Origin: Cryptomeria japonica
Taxonomy: Eukaryota; Streptophyta; Pinopsida; Cupressales; Cupressaceae
NCBI RefSeq assembly: GCF_030272615.1
Contig: NC_081412.1
Span: 142,498,247 to 142,558,246, forward strand
Reading direction: 5' to 3'
Length of the DNA: 60,000 bases
Shown here: one piece after another, positions 9,813 to 22,254 of the stretch
Layout of the letters: the number at the start of each line of letters is the position of its first letter
Numbering within the stretch: position 1 is the first letter of the stretch
The notes under the pieces: generated by a model
Database searches by the model: none
Told to the model about the DNA's origin: nothing
The model's input: the letters and a program-made list of their open reading frames with translations, nothing else
Made by a program: the position numbers and the translations under genes

Positions 9813-11574
9813 GCAGAGCAAAAGGCCATTAAGGAAATTAAGGGAAACAGATCGTCCTTGACACTAGGAGACACGAAGAAAATGTTCCTGACAACCAGAG
9901 TAAGCATACAGCGTAAAAGAGCTTTTCCTTGAAACCTTTCTGTAAACTATTATTCATGTCTTTTTGTTGATGAACTGAATCTTCTTAGGTTATCCGGGAG
10001 ACATTGAGGGTAGCAACTGTGTTATCCTTCACATTCAGGGAAGCTGTTGGAGATATTGAGTACAAAGGTAAGATTTAATGTAATTTATTATGCATATTTT
10101 TTATAGAGCTACTGAATAATAAATGTGGCTTCTTATTGTAAGGAGGATTTCTGGTTCAGATGTCTATTGTAATCTTTTACAGAAAGTTATAGATGCTGAT
10201 CCTATTGTTTTCATTTAAAATAAAACAAGATTATTAATATGATATTTTAAATGTATTTATTGAAAGATAGACTATTAATCTCAAATTCTATTTAATTTGT
10301 TTCATAAATTTTAATATTTTGTATAATCATTATTTTTCTTTTTGATTCTTTTATTTTGATATGATGGTTCAGAGAGTGTGACCTGAAACATTAACTTGAA
10401 ACATTGATGCAAAAATTCTTACACAGTTGAATCCAGAAAACAATTACAATAAACAACAATTACTGTAAAAATCTAATAAATCCAACTTAATATTTCTAAA
10501 GATTTTGTACTGATGACTAAGACAAAGATAAGGACACTGGTGAGGGCTAGGAACTCCTGACCCGCTGATGTTTGGGGTAGGTCGGGTGACTCGGACCCTC
10601 CACTTCCTCAAACTGCTGCTGCTCTTGCTGCTTAGTAGTTTTATTTTCTGTAATTCAGTGTTGTTTCAGACTTAGTTCTATTGGACTCTCAAGTGTGATC
10701 TTGTGTCCACCTATTTTTATTTGAATATATATACTTTTATTTCTAATTAATAGAATGCTGATACTTCATCCAAAAGTATTATTAAAAATCTTTTGAAATA
10801 AATATATTTTAAATATATGTAGTTAAGTCAAGGGCAATCTACATATTTAGAGAAACAATGCTTATCATATTTATTAGCACTTTATTATAATCATTATTAT
10901 TTGGCAGGGTACTTGATTCCCAAGGGTTGGAAGGTAATGCCAATCTTCAGAAACCTCCATCATAACCCAGAATTTTTCCCAGATCCCCACAAGTTTGATC
11001 CTTCCAGATTCGAGGTTGGTACACATATAGCCACCTGAGCTTTTGGGTTTTCAACAGAATTAAAATCTGTTCATTGTCTAATCCGATTTCAACACTCAGT
11101 AATATTTATCTAAATAAAAATGCTGAATCTTGAAGTTGGACTGGGCAATGAATCACAGGTGCCTCTGAAGCCAAATACTTTCATGCCATTCGGTAATGGA
11201 GCCCATTCATGTCCTGGGAATCAACTGGCATTTACAGAAATGCTCATTTTAATCCACCATCTTACTACCAAATACAGGTACATAGTCATATCCCTTCACA
11301 ATGGATTTCCCCAAGAGGCAGAGATTTAAGGGCCATTCTCTCTTTCCTGAGATAAATTTGTATATGTAGCAGTAAAGATTTTTAGCTGATATGCTTGTGT
11401 TTCTATCTCAGGTGGGAAACAGTGAGGAGTGAGGATGGGATTGAACATTCTCCCTTCCCCATTCCTAAGCAAGGACTTCCATTAAGACTTATCCCTAAAT
11501 CTTTGACAACTTCAACACAGAGCACCATCTCACTGGAGGTGAAGCAGAAATGGGCAAAGCCTCGCATAGAGTAG
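9813..11574 (+). pseudogene. ABA 8'-hydroxylase-like cytochrome P450 (CYP707A family), 3' exons only
   Basis: Five exons joined by GT..AG introns: 9813-9899, 9989-10067, 10908-11014, 11159-11277 and 11412-11574, with phases that fit throughout. They encode the K-helix (VIRETLRVA, ExxR), the [16 protein letters not shown] and FDPSRFE region, and the haem-binding loop PFGNGAHSCPGNQLA with its ligand Cys. The words KPNTFMPFGNG and MLILIHHLTTKY are typical of CYP707A, which in plants oxidises abscisic acid at C-8' in the ER membrane. The C-terminus runs past the usual end by about 20 residues before TAG. All visible residues are intact. The N-terminal anchor, I-helix and earlier exons were not found in the 9.8 kb upstream, so this is either the end of a gene with a very long intron or a 5'-truncated copy. 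Substrate is inferred from family only. Confidence 0.8.
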
Positions 11575-12076
11575 AACACCCATTTCTGATTAGCATATCT
11601 ATCGTTTGAGGAAAAACTTTGAAAGCTCCAATAACTTAAAAGGCAATGCATTTACACATAAAGAACTTGTATTTCATACCAGCTGTTGTTCTCATCTCTT
11701 TATCTTACATTTATATTGATTGCAAAACTCAATTCCTCTTTAGAATGGTTTTTATTTTCTTTTTCATTCAAACTCCTTGCATTAGAGAGATCGATGGTCA
11801 TATTATGTATTATTTATGTTTTCATTTCATATTCCAGTTCCAAGTTCTAGCATTGCACAGATCTTTGTAGCTTTATAAAATTTCAAACAATTTATTAAAA
11901 AAAAACATGTAATTCATATGCCATTTGAATTTCCAGATTTAATTATTTTAATATCTACCCATTTTCGTTGGAGTATTGTAATTTCTCTCATTTCAATTGT
12001 GATGAATAACTTAAAAAAGGAAAATATATATGTTTTAGACTTAAAAAACAGAAGGATAAGCGAAAAAACATTAAAT
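11575..12076. other. P450 3' flank, no gene seen
   Basis: AT-rich sequence between the P450 stop codon and the LINE. It should contain the P450 3' untranslated region; AATAAA-like words occur but none stands out. Overlapping short frames on both strands are not conserved proteins. Confidence 0.4.
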
Positions 12077-12172
12077 GGATTGTTCTTGGAGGATTTTGGA
12101 AGGAATTGGAGACGAGAGAGCACCGAGGAATTTGACTAGATTAAAGGTCTGAGCGGGAGCGGCAAGTGGACT

Positions 12173-12200
12173 GTGGAGGAGGTCTCCCTCCTCCACGTGG
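12173..12200. other. Hairpin in the LINE 5' leader
   Basis: GTGGAGGAGG and CCTCCTCCAC are perfect 10-base complements around a four-base TCTC loop, so the RNA could form a stable stem. It lies about 145 bases before the ORF1 start. A role is not established. Confidence 0.5.
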
Positions 12201-12342
12201 TTTGATTATTCTCTCCCCTATTTTTTCCTTCCTGGCTTGTTTTTCTTTTTATGTTTTCGCTTTGTGTGTTGTCTCTGTGCCGCATTTATTTCTTAGGCGT
12301 CTTCCGTAGCCTCTCCCTTGTGCGATCTGTTCTTGCTCTTTA

Positions 12343-14487
12343 ATGGAGCCTGGATCAGACGGTGCATTCACTGCACCATCCCAACCTAACCCTATTTCCC
12401 CGCGGTTGGATCACTCCAGTATGCCTTCCGATAAACCTTCATTTAGAGATACTGTATATAGGGCTTCCTTGGCCGTCTCTGACCATGCGAAGTTCCTGGC
12501 AACCAGCGGCGAAGCAGGTGGTCGTTCGGAAGGTAAGGATTCTGGTGATGACCCTGAGTCTATCCTTATCTTGCCTAATGATTCTATGGTTCACGAAATT
12601 ACATTAGAAAAAAATAGACTTAAAGAGATTGCTATTTTCTTTGCTTTTGTTGATATTGATAAAAGTCCTCCACACAAATTCATGGATGACTGGTTTCATA
12701 TCTACTGGAACTTAAAGCTTGGTTTTTGGATTTCCTTATGTAGGCAAATTCAGAAAGGATTTTTTGTTATCTTTTTTAATAGCCATGATATGCAGGTTGA
12801 GGTTCTCAAAAAACAATATTGGGCGGTCGGTAAGACTTTCTTCCATGTCCTTGGGTGGTCTCCTGAAGCTATTAGTGAGGAGGTCTTGGCTTTGTCGTGC
12901 CCTAGATGGGTTCTGATTTAAAAACATTCTGCCATTCTTATGGCACTTCATTCCCCATATAGTTGAAACGACTGGTAAGGTCATTAGGATGGATGACACC
13001 TCCAGACTCATCCCCCATCTTGATGCTCGTGTGCTAATTTCCTTGAAACCTTGGATTGACATCCCTAAAGCGCTTAACCTTAGCATAGGTGGAGAAATCT
13101 ACTCATGTCCTATTGAAATCCTAGGAGGTTTAAACACTTGCTTCCTCTGTAGGAAGGAAGGTCACCTTCACAAAGATTGCCCCATCATTAAAAGGAAGAA
13201 ATTTGTTAAAGAACCGTGTGTTGATAACCCAAGGCCCTCTGTTCCTTTGAATACTACTCATGTGGTCTCCTCTGGTGAACCTGACCCCACTGAAGCTAAC
13301 AATAAAATTTTTGACAATAATCCTACCGTTGATGTGAGCAACTCTAGCAAGCCCACTCCCTACCCTGATTTTGGTTGTTTTAATGCGGACCCCCCTCACT
13401 GCTCCCCGATTGAGCAAGCCCTCGAGCAACTGGAAAATGATAAGGGGGATGATTTCCAGCTGGTCACCTGTAAGTCAAAGAAACGCAAACGAAAAAATGC
13501 GCAGCAACTTGCCTTGGAAAAAATCAACTCTATTAAAACTCCGGAACAGGGTAAGAATAAAAAATCTGATGCCCTCTTAGACCATGGTATGGTCACCCAA
13601 TCCTCTGCTAGTAAATCTGGCTCCAAGTCGGTTATTAAATCCATTGTTAAATCCTTTGAGAACCCAGATCAGATGCATGGTGATTCCAATATTGGAGGAG
13701 TCCCAAGTAGGCCTCTAGTTATTCTTGGCACTCCCAAACGCAGTGGTAAATTGATTGGGGGTCTATCTGGCCCCTTCCCCCGTATTGAAACCACTGTGCA
13801 TTCGACCTCGGTTCCAATTCCTAGTATACTTAACGAAATTGGTGATGATTCGGTTATCCATGTTATCCCTACTAAATGTGATGATAGTACTCTCTTTTCA
13901 CAAGTTCCCTACACGGTAAATGAGGAATGTCATTCTCACCCGAATAATGAGTCAAAACTGCATTATGTTGAGTCACATATGGATCTTGACTCTGATGGGG
14001 ATGATCTTGATCTCCCCGACTCCAATGTTAAAAGTAGGAGACGACCATTTGTTGGCCCAGTTTGTTGTTGCGTCAAAAGACCGATCTATCAATGCCCGAT
14101 ACAAACCGTAGAGATATGGATCACACGGGAGGCCGTTAGTCCCTTGTCACGAATCCCGAGGGGAGAGCTGACCATTTTGCCAATAATCTCCCCCACAGTG
14201 TTACTCGAGGGGATTTGAACCCGTGACCCAACGCTCTGATACCATTTGTTGGCCCAGTTTGTCATTGCGTCAAAAGATCGATCTATCAACGCCTGATACA
14301 AACCATAAAGCTATGGATCGCACGGGAGGCGGTTAGTCCCTTGTCACGAATCCTGAGGGGAGCGCTGACCATTTTGCCAACACCATTGGGATCCAAAAAC
14401 AAGGGGCCCCTGCACAAGAAAAACAATAAGGAGCTAAATTGTTCTCCTGTCAAATCTAGTAGCCTGAAGACTACTAAAGACTCCTAA
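12343..14487 (+). pseudogene. LINE ORF1 (RNA-binding protein with CCHC knuckle), frameshifted and TRIM-interrupted
   Basis: Starts at ATG 12343. The first 190 residues contain an acidic N-terminal part and the plant LINE ORF1 fold (DDWFHIYWNLKLGFWISL, then FVIFFNSHDMQVEVLKKQYW). A one-base shift near 12912 moves the frame, after which PHIVETTGKVIRMDD and a zinc knuckle follow: CFLCRKEGHLHKDC (about 13138-13180, spacing C-x2-C-x4-H-x4-C). The remainder is Ser/Lys/Asp-rich and low in complexity. A TRIM sits inside (14050-14382). Leaving out the TRIM and one target copy, the frame continues from RRRP into GSKNK and stops at TAA 14485-14487, 12 bases before ORF2. ORF1 proteins coat LINE RNA in the ribonucleoprotein particle. 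Confidence 0.85.
14050..14382 (-). mobile_element. TRIM/SMART-type miniature LTR retrotransposon, complete
   Basis: Two direct 136-bp LTRs (14050-14185 and 14247-14382) run from TGTTGGCCCAG to TTTTGCCAACA (the left copy ends GCCAATA). They enclose only 61 bp. On the minus strand those 61 bp begin two bases from the right LTR with a perfect tRNA-iMet primer site (complement of 14233-14244, TGGTATCAGAGC) and finish at the left LTR with a purine tract TGTGGGGGAGAT (complement of 14186-14197). A 5-bp duplication CCATT flanks it (14045-14049 and 14383-14387). It codes for nothing and must have been copied in trans by an autonomous LTR element. It interrupts LINE ORF1, so it is younger than the LINE. 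Confidence 0.92.
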
Positions 14488-14499
14488 CTCCCGTTGATC

Positions 14500-17400
14500 A
14501 TGAAGGTTGTTTCTTGGAACATTAGAGGTCTAGAAGCTCTAGACAGGAAACATGTTATCAAAATGTTTTAAAATAATATTTAAAAAATTAATTTCCTCAT
14601 GCTTCAAGAGCTTAAATCCACCAATTTCACCCTTGAAGTTAATCTGGATTTTATTTTGAGAGATTCTGCTAAAATTTGCTTGGACCACCCCAGAGGTAGA
14701 GGGGGTGTTGGGCTTCTTTTTAATCAAAAATGGGAGAAGCACCTTATTCAGAAAGGAATTTCCCCTTGTAATATGGTTGTTTGGGCCATTTTCCAGTATT
14801 GACAACTCTTCTTTTGGGGTTTGTGTTGTCTATGCTTCCAATGACTATAAGGAAAGATGTGAGTTGTGGAACTACCTTGCCTCCTTGAATGATATACCGT
14901 GGATTATAGGGGGAGATTTTAACATGATTGAGAACCAAGAGGATAAAGTTGGTGGGAACCCTTTTGAGTGGAAAGGCCTTGAGAAGATCCAGTGGGATAG
15001 GTTTAAACATCAGAAAAATTTGTTTGACCCTCTAGTGGGTAATAAAGGTGTTGATAGTGGTATCTGGTTCACCTGGTGTAACCTTTAGAAAATTGATTCT
15101 TGAATTTACTCTAGACTTGACCATTTTTATCCTAACAAGGATTTTTTCTCTTTTGTGCCAGATGAGAGAGGTAATTTTGTTGGTGTCTGGCCTGTTACGC
15201 TCTCGAATCATCACCCTATTATTTCCAATTTTAAAATCCCCAACTCCTCAACCTGTACCTCTATTTGTAACTCTAAGTTCCTCCTTAACGTTGCCTTGCT
15301 TAAAGATCTTGTGGTGCTTGTTGCCACCAACATGATTAGACTTCTTAATAATCAGAATAGGAACCTCCCCTCCCTTGTTAGTAAATGGAACTATAATGTT
15401 TATGCCTGGCAAAAAAAAATTCAAACCATTGGGCAAAAAAAGGATAAGGATTATAGATTTGTTGAGAAATCTCTTACTTGTCATCTTCATAAGCTTGAGG
15501 AAGAATGTTAGCTTTCCCCTAGTAATAGTGATTTGGTTACTAAAATGGCTAAGGCTAGAGATGTTCTCAGAATACATCAACAGGTTAAGATTAGAGGGGC
15601 CATAGTTAGGGCTCGTCATCAGTGGCTCCAATTTGGAGACAAAGGATCGAAGTTTTTCTTTAATTTGCTTAAGCATAAAAACACCAGGGAGAGTGGATAG
15701 GTTGATCATAGATAACCAAGAAATTGTTGATATTGGCAGGATCATTGAGGCTTTCTCCCTCTTTTATCAGAAACCCTTTTACCTCTGAGGACTCTGACCA
15801 TGCCAAAAATTTGAGACTTAGATGCAATGGCATTATCCCGTGTAGGATTTCTATTGAAGACTCTCTTCTTCTCAAATAAAGGATCTCAATTGGAGAGATT
15901 GAGCGAGCTATCAGTTCTCTTAAAAATGGCAAAGCCCCTGGACCGGACAGTCTCCCTATTGGGTTTTATAAAGCTAACATTGCATGGATTAGGAAAGACT
16001 TGCATGAATTATATTTGGAAGCTTTAGAGAGTGGGACCTTAGGTGGTGATATTAATCAAGGAATCATTAAACTTATCCCTAAAGATGGTGACAAAGCCCT
16101 TATCAAAAAATGGAGACCTATTATTCTCCTTAATGTGTCCTATAAAATTCTTGCCAAAGTCCTTGCCTTCAGACTTGAGAAAATTCTCCCTAAGTTTATT
16201 TGTTCTACCCAAACTGGCTTCATCAAGGGTAGGTACATCCTTGAGAATCTGGTTACTAGCTGGGAGGCCATGGAATGGGCTAGAGTTTCTGGTCAAGACT
16301 TTGCCATGTTCCTCCTTGACTTTGAAAAAGCCTACAATAGTGTTGAATGGGGTTTTATCATCATGATGCTGGAAGCCTTCGGCTTCCCTAGAGAATTTTG
16401 TAACCTTGTTAAATTTTTATTCAAAGATGCTTCTTCTCTTGTTGAGGTTAACAGTGCTCTCTCTCCACCCATTAACCTTTCTCGATCCATCAGAAAGAGA
16501 TGACCTTTAGCTCCTTCTCTCTTTGTTATTTCTTCATATGCTCTTTTTTATCTTCTGAGGGATGACTCTCTTTCCCCCACAGTTAATGGTCTGGTCCTTC
16601 CCGATGACTCTCAACTCATGAACATTCAATTTGCCGATGACACTTCCCTTTTCCTTGACCTCAATAGGCAGAACTTTGATGCTCGCAACCAGAAACTAAA
16701 ATTCTTAGGTGAGGTCTCCGGGGCCAGGATATCACAATCTAAATCCATCCTTCTTGGGTGGAAGTATGAGCCTCCCAATTGGATCCGGCAGTTTGGTTTT
16801 CAATGGGGTGGCCCTGAAAAATTTGGTTAGATATCTTAGTTTTCCTTTCTCTATATCTCCTTCGCTCAAAGATATTTGGCTTTGGGTTAGAGAAAAAATT
16901 GATAAGAAGCTATATAAGTGGAATAACAGGTTTCTTTCCCTGGTTGGTAGAGTCCAAATGTGCCAAAAAATCCTCTCATCCTACAACATTTATTATTCTT
17001 CGGCTTGGATGTTTAGTAACTATCAAATCTATGAAATTCGAAAGGCCATTAGGCGATTCTTATGGTCTGATGGCAAAGGGGGTAGTAAGAAACATGTTGT
17101 TAAGTGGAAGTGGTGCTTTGTTGATAAGAAGCTTGGTGGTCTTGGCCTTAAGGATCTTAAAACCCAAGGTATCTCCCTTGCTACTAAATGGATCTTTCAT
17201 GCGCTTGAAGGGTAGGAACCTTGGAATATTTTGATTAGGAACAACATTCAAAGGGCTATCCCTAAGAGTGCTAAGTCCTGGAAGTCCCTTCCCTTTAGTG
17301 ACATTGTGGCTAGGAACTTCCCTGTCTCCGTTCAAGGTACTTGTGTTTTTAAATCTATTTGGAAGGCTTGGGAATCGGTTAGAAGGTTTTTGATTAACAC

Positions 17401-18533
17401 TGAGTTTCATTCTAATAGTGTGGTGCATGGTGAAAGTCCATCTAGTGGAATCTTCTTCACTCCTCCAAACCCCTCGCTCTCACCAGGGGATGCTCTTCTA
17501 GATCTTGGGCTCATAAGGGTATTTCTTGTTTTATGGACATTCTGGATAATAATTCTCTTATCTCCTAGGAGGATCTTAGTAACAAGTTTGACCTGCCCCT
17601 TTCTCAGAAGAGAACTATAAATTAATCCAACTTGCTTGTAGAGATCTTGGCCTTCCTAAAGATTGTCATGTTGATTCTCACGGGTTTCTTTCCTTTAAAT
17701 GGTCGGATGGCACTCTACTCCATAAGATTAAAGCTCATAATGTTTATTTTGTTCTTACTTTTGATGACTCTATTATCCAACATCTTAATTCTCTCTGGTA
17801 TGTTGATTTGGATGTTTCTTAATGGCAAAATTTTCTTAATAAGTTGTGGAAAAATCCCATTGCTCCTAAAGTTAAATGCTTTAAATGGTTAATGCTTATT
17901 GATAGTCTTCCTCTTAGAAGAGACATGTCTTCTCCTAATCTATGCTCTATCTGTAAAGTTTCGAATTCTTGCAGGCATATCTTCTTTGATTGTCATATTG
18001 CTAAGGAAGTCTGGCTTTTATTTGGTTTTTTGATTCCTCGCTATGTTAATACTTTGGAAATTATTACTGGTTTTATTCATGGGCTTAATAAAGAAGCCAA
18101 TCTCTTGTGGTCTATTCTTTCTGCTAATGTGCTTTGGTATATCTGGAAGATTAGGAATGATGATAGGTATTAGGGTCACACCAGAGCCCTTACTGAGTCC
18201 TTTCAAAGACTAACTTTTTATAGCATTGTTGTGCAGATCTACATTGTCAAGGACTTGGAAAGGAATAAGCTTCTTAGGTTTCTGAAGGATAGGTCTGCCA
18301 CTATGTTTGCCTACGAGATGAAGGATGGTTGCAACTAGATGAGGTGTGCTGAGAATCTTTCCTCCTTTGAGAAGGATCTCAAGAAGCTGATCAAAGATAT
18401 TAGTGACAACAAAGGACCTTCTTATGCTCAGGCTTCTATGCTTGCCCAGATTCAAGACCAGAAGAACATTGTTTGGATGGAAGGTCCGGCTAGTTGGATC
18501 ACGTGGGTTGAGAATCAGGACTACATTCTATGA
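14500..18533 (+). pseudogene. LINE ORF2 (endonuclease, reverse transcriptase, Zn-finger), multiply broken
   Basis: Starts MKVVSWNIRGLE at 14500, the usual N-terminus of the APE-type endonuclease that nicks target DNA. Further endonuclease marks are LLQELKS (14600), WIIGGDFNMI (14900) and SNHHPI (15205). RT blocks follow: KLIPKDGDKALIKKWRPI (16066), TGFIKGRYILENLV (16215), LLDFEKAYNSVEW (16310) and NIQFADDTSLF (16620) with the catalytic DD intact. The C-terminal zf-RVT region has KVKCFKWLMLIDSLPLRR and CSICKVSNSCRHIFFDC (17870-18000). It ends with TGA at 18531-18533. The first stop falls at codon 24, and frame changes near 15080, 15690, 16500, 16830 and 17215 split it into pieces, so no enzyme is made. 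Confidence 0.88.
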
Positions 18534-19254
18534 TACTGCTCTATTTGTATATGGTGTGTTTTGTCGTGACTTTGATGGTTGAGGCTTAGCCTCCCGGTTC
18601 TCTTTTGTATTTCTCTCTTACTCTCGATGGTTAATATAAAAAATAAAATAAAAAAGCATTAAATACTTTATAATGAGTTTTCTAAAATGACAAGTCAATG
18701 CAGATTGTAGAATTGTCTAAATACCTTTATATAATGAGATATCATGTAATTTTTCATCATCAAGTTGTTTATAATTAATTGATCATATGATCAAATCAAG
18801 AAGAAGAGGTAGTGAATGATATACCATTCAAGCTATATAGATTCATAATGTTTTATGTTCAAGTTGAGTTAATATAAAAAAATTTGTTAAAGTTTTCATG
18901 TTTGTGCTTCTCTATATTGTGTAATTTAATTCATCTCCATCCACCTCTAATAGTTTTTATATGCATTTGATTTACAAAATTTTTAATAATAATTCATGTT
19001 AGTGCTATATTTTCTTTTAACTATTTAAAGTTTCTTATTTGCATTATGAGCTTTTGGATCTCATATACAAAATTTATTGTCCTTCATATTTGTTAGGCAT
19101 TATCTTTCTATGAGCCCAATTGGGCATCTCTTGATGTAGGAGAGATCCCATGATTGAAAATCCTACAAATAGATGATAATAAGTGATTGTGGTGGATGTA
19201 GATAGATCATAAAGATGAACACACAAACTTAGAAAAATAATTTAATCACATAGA

Positions 19255-19430
19255 AATACAAATGCATACTCATTAGGCGCTACAACATATCTTACATTTA
19301 TTGAGCAATTACAAATCCATACATCTTGAATGATACAATATTCTCATACTCCTTAAGTACTACAACACCTATTCCATTCATTGAGAAATTACAAATCCAT
19401 ATGTTGTACATCTTGAATGCTACAACACTC
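19255..19430. repeat. Imperfect ~100-bp tandem duplication
   Basis: Two diverged units share the order CATACTC..TTA..GCTACAACA, then ATTTATTGAGCAATTACAAAT or CATTCATTGAGAAATTACAA, then CCATACATCTTGAATG or TTGTACATCTTGAATGC. Function unknown. Confidence 0.55.
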
Positions 19431-21348
19431 ACATCCTCTCACTCATGATCACTTGATCATATAGACATATTGATCACTTAAACACTAGATTAAAAACCAT
19501 TAAAAATGCGTCTTTATATCAAGGTCTTTGATACATACAAGATCATTCTATAACTTAGGAGGACTTTGCTACACTACAAAACTCATTAGCAAATATTTGT
19601 ATGTTTCTACTTCATTATTCTCTCTTCTTTATTCTAGAATAGCCCATTTAATTTTGTCTTTCTTATTGAATGATTGGGGGAGGAAATTACATATTCCAAC
19701 AATAAGTGCATAGACGTTATTTATCTAACCACTATTATGAATCAAAACATTAAGTGAAGCGTACTATATACATTAAACACCATAAAGAAGTTAGATATTT
19801 GATTCTTCCAGCATTTCAAGTATTTTTAGATTAGACAACACAATTTAAACTTTGATTGTATAAATGGGTCATGAAAATCACAATAATAGATGGACCTTAC
19901 CGAAAAAGCTTGTGTGATTTTTTCAAAACCATCTAAATAAAACAAATCTTAAAAAATATTTTTTAAACTTGCTCTTGACTCCAGCCTTAAATTTCATCAA
20001 ACCGTACATATTTATGACATTTACGAATGCCACACAATAAAACAAGAAACGAACAATCTCAACACCATATTAAAAAATAGAAAAAGACAATCAATTAAAG
20101 GAATTTAATATGGCGGACAACTCATATTGCATGAATTCTCAATCTTTGCAAACCTTTACACATGTATATATCTCTCTCAAAATATGAATGCAAAAAAACA
20201 TTGACATTGCTTAGATTATGGTTTCAAAATAGCTTCCACGTCTTCATTGGAATCAATGACTCCAACAAGCTAGTGTTTCATAAATGTTCTGGGAGGGCAT
20301 TCCATTGCCCAATGATGGCGCCTTGTGAGCTCAATCATTGCATGAGCAAGTTCAATTGTAGGAGATAGAGGCTTCAACAAAATTTACGAAAAATAAAAAA
20401 TTCAATTTGTTAAAATGATTAATTTTTTCCTTGAATATAAACGTTCACAAAGAGTTTGTTTGAGAAACACTCAATTTAGAATTTTAATTTCAACCATTTT
20501 TTTCAATTTTGATTATTAAACAATAATCAAGATCTATTTTAGCTGTTAAGAATTCTCTTTTGTTAATTCTTTTGTGAGTCTTCAAATCGATAAAATTCTA
20601 ATTTTTTTTTTATTATTATTCATTAATTCTCTATCAAATGAAACATAGGCATTTCTTTATCCTCTTATAAACATTATCCTTTGATTTTTATTAAAATTAG
20701 ATTCTTCAATTTATGTAATAAATCTATCAGTACTCTCCACACTTAAGCTATTTAACATGTTGATGCATTTATATACTTTACTTTAAGCAATGAAATTGTT
20801 GCTCCAGATTACTTCTTTCATGCATATGAGAATACTCATGATTCAAATTAAAAGTTATTTCTAGAAGTGCTATTCCACTCATCTATTTTATCTATAATAT
20901 CACTTTCAGTAAAACTAATCAAATAAAAATTATTAGTTGTAAAATATGGTATTTTATCTCTTGTTTTACTATATATCTCAATATTCTCTTTCCAACTTTG
21001 TAATATGTGTTTTTGGAAGACTCCATAAATATTATAATGATACTAACACCATACATGATATCTCATCTTATGGATGTGAGGTAAATCAAACTTTAACTTA
21101 GTCTTTTGAATATTGTTGGATCCACATTAGACATCTTGTCTTATTTATTAAGTTTGGTTCTTATGGGAATTAGATTTGGTATTAGTGATTTGTATGAAAA
21201 TGAGATCTTAGTCCTAGATGGATGCAAACTAAGATCTCAAAGTCTATAGCATATCATTGGATGATGAACAAGTTCAACTATAGTTTTGATAGGAGAGCTA
21301 AACACTTGGAATTTTGTTCCTTTGCTGCAATGAGATTGAGATTGTGAA

Positions 21349-21369
21349 GTGTGTGTGTGTGTGTGTGTG
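21349..21369. repeat. (TG)n microsatellite
   Basis: About ten uninterrupted TG units. Confidence 0.9.
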
Positions 21370-22254
21370 ATTGATTTGTATATGAAATGGAAACTTAAAT
21401 ATTGTAAAACTCAAAGGATTCAACCATTAAACCTAGTTCTACAATCAATCCATCATACATTAATGAAGAACCTAAAAACATGCAAACAACAAATTATGAG
21501 AATGTCATACCTTCGCATGCTCATAGGGTTTGATCTCCATTGTTTCCTATCTCCGTTGATCTTGCTTGATATTGATTATGGTTGCTTTTAGATTTTGTAT
21601 TGTGCACAAGAGATCAATAGAGAATTGATTGTGGCTGTGTATGCAATTCAGCAGAGTGTAGGTGCTTCACTTGATTGATTCATATCAAAAGAGAGAGGAA
21701 GAGGTCTCTTTTATAGAGAGCACCGTAAAAATGTAGGGTTGGGATTAAGAGGTAGAGGGATAAATGGTTAGCTCAAATTAGAGGGTAGGTATAAGAAATA
21801 GGAAAATATGAAAGAAGCAATTAAAGGTAAATCAAGAGATAAATGACAAGTGTCATGGAGGGAAAAAGCTAATGAATTAATTAAATAGATAAAAATTTAT
21901 TTAATTAATAGAAGAGGTGGGGTCAATTAAATGAATAAAATATTTATTTAAATGGGAAAATGTTTAGAAGATTATTAGTGAAATAAATAAATAAAATATT
22001 TATTTAATTAGGCTAAGACAATTTTAGGTGTCTATAAGATCTAGGGTTAATGATAACAAAATGATTGATTCTAATGATTATGGTAACTTGAACAAAATAA
22101 AACAAACACGATAAACCAAATCTAGAAAGGAAATGTAGAAAGGAACTTGGATATGAAATGAAAAGATAGAAGTGGTAGACATGGGTGTTGACAACCCTAG
22201 TCTAAATATGTTTAAAACTAAAAGAGAGGAGTAGCCCTATAAATCTAGGCCGCG

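Larger units (their letters stand above)
12077..18656 (+). mobile_element. LINE (L1-type non-LTR retrotransposon), near full length but decayed
   Basis: Order on the plus strand: 5' leader with a strong hairpin (12173-12200), ORF1 (12343-14487), ORF2 (14500-18533), a short 3' tail and an A-rich end (AAAAAATAAAATAAAAAA, about 18637-18655). CATTAAAT occurs just before 12077 and just after the A-rich tail (12069-12076 and 18657-18664), a plausible but short target duplication. ORF1 has one frameshift and a TRIM insertion; ORF2 has several stops and frameshifts. The copy is not active. Confidence 0.85.
18665..22250. other. Long AT-rich spacer
   Basis: No gene recognised. It contains an imperfect ~100-bp tandem duplication (19255-19430), a TG microsatellite (21349-21369), and at 21890-22010 runs of AATAAATATTTATTTAATTA-like words also seen at 33640-33760 and 46540-46930. 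The minus strand near 21700 shows CTCTATAAAAGAGA, a TATA-like site of the kind found in LTRs, so part of 21600-22030 may be an old LTR. A short minus-strand frame near 20230-20370 has balanced amino-acid composition but I do not recognise it. Confidence 0.45.

Noticed and set aside
9813-11574. P450 as a taxane hydroxylase (CYP725) or CYP716 gene
   Set aside because: The KPNTFMPFGNGAHSCPGN and MLILIHHLTTKY words match the CYP707A pattern; CYP725 haem loops read differently.
12736-13086. 116-codon minus-strand frame opposite LINE ORF1
   Set aside because: Shadow of ORF1; no family similarity and no supporting signals.
14225-14250. tRNA-like words (GGATTTGAACCCGTGACCC and GCTCTGATACCA) suggesting a tRNA gene or SINE
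   Set aside because: No cloverleaf or A/B-box spacing. The position beside an LTR, the second LTR copy and the purine tract show they are the PBS side of a TRIM.
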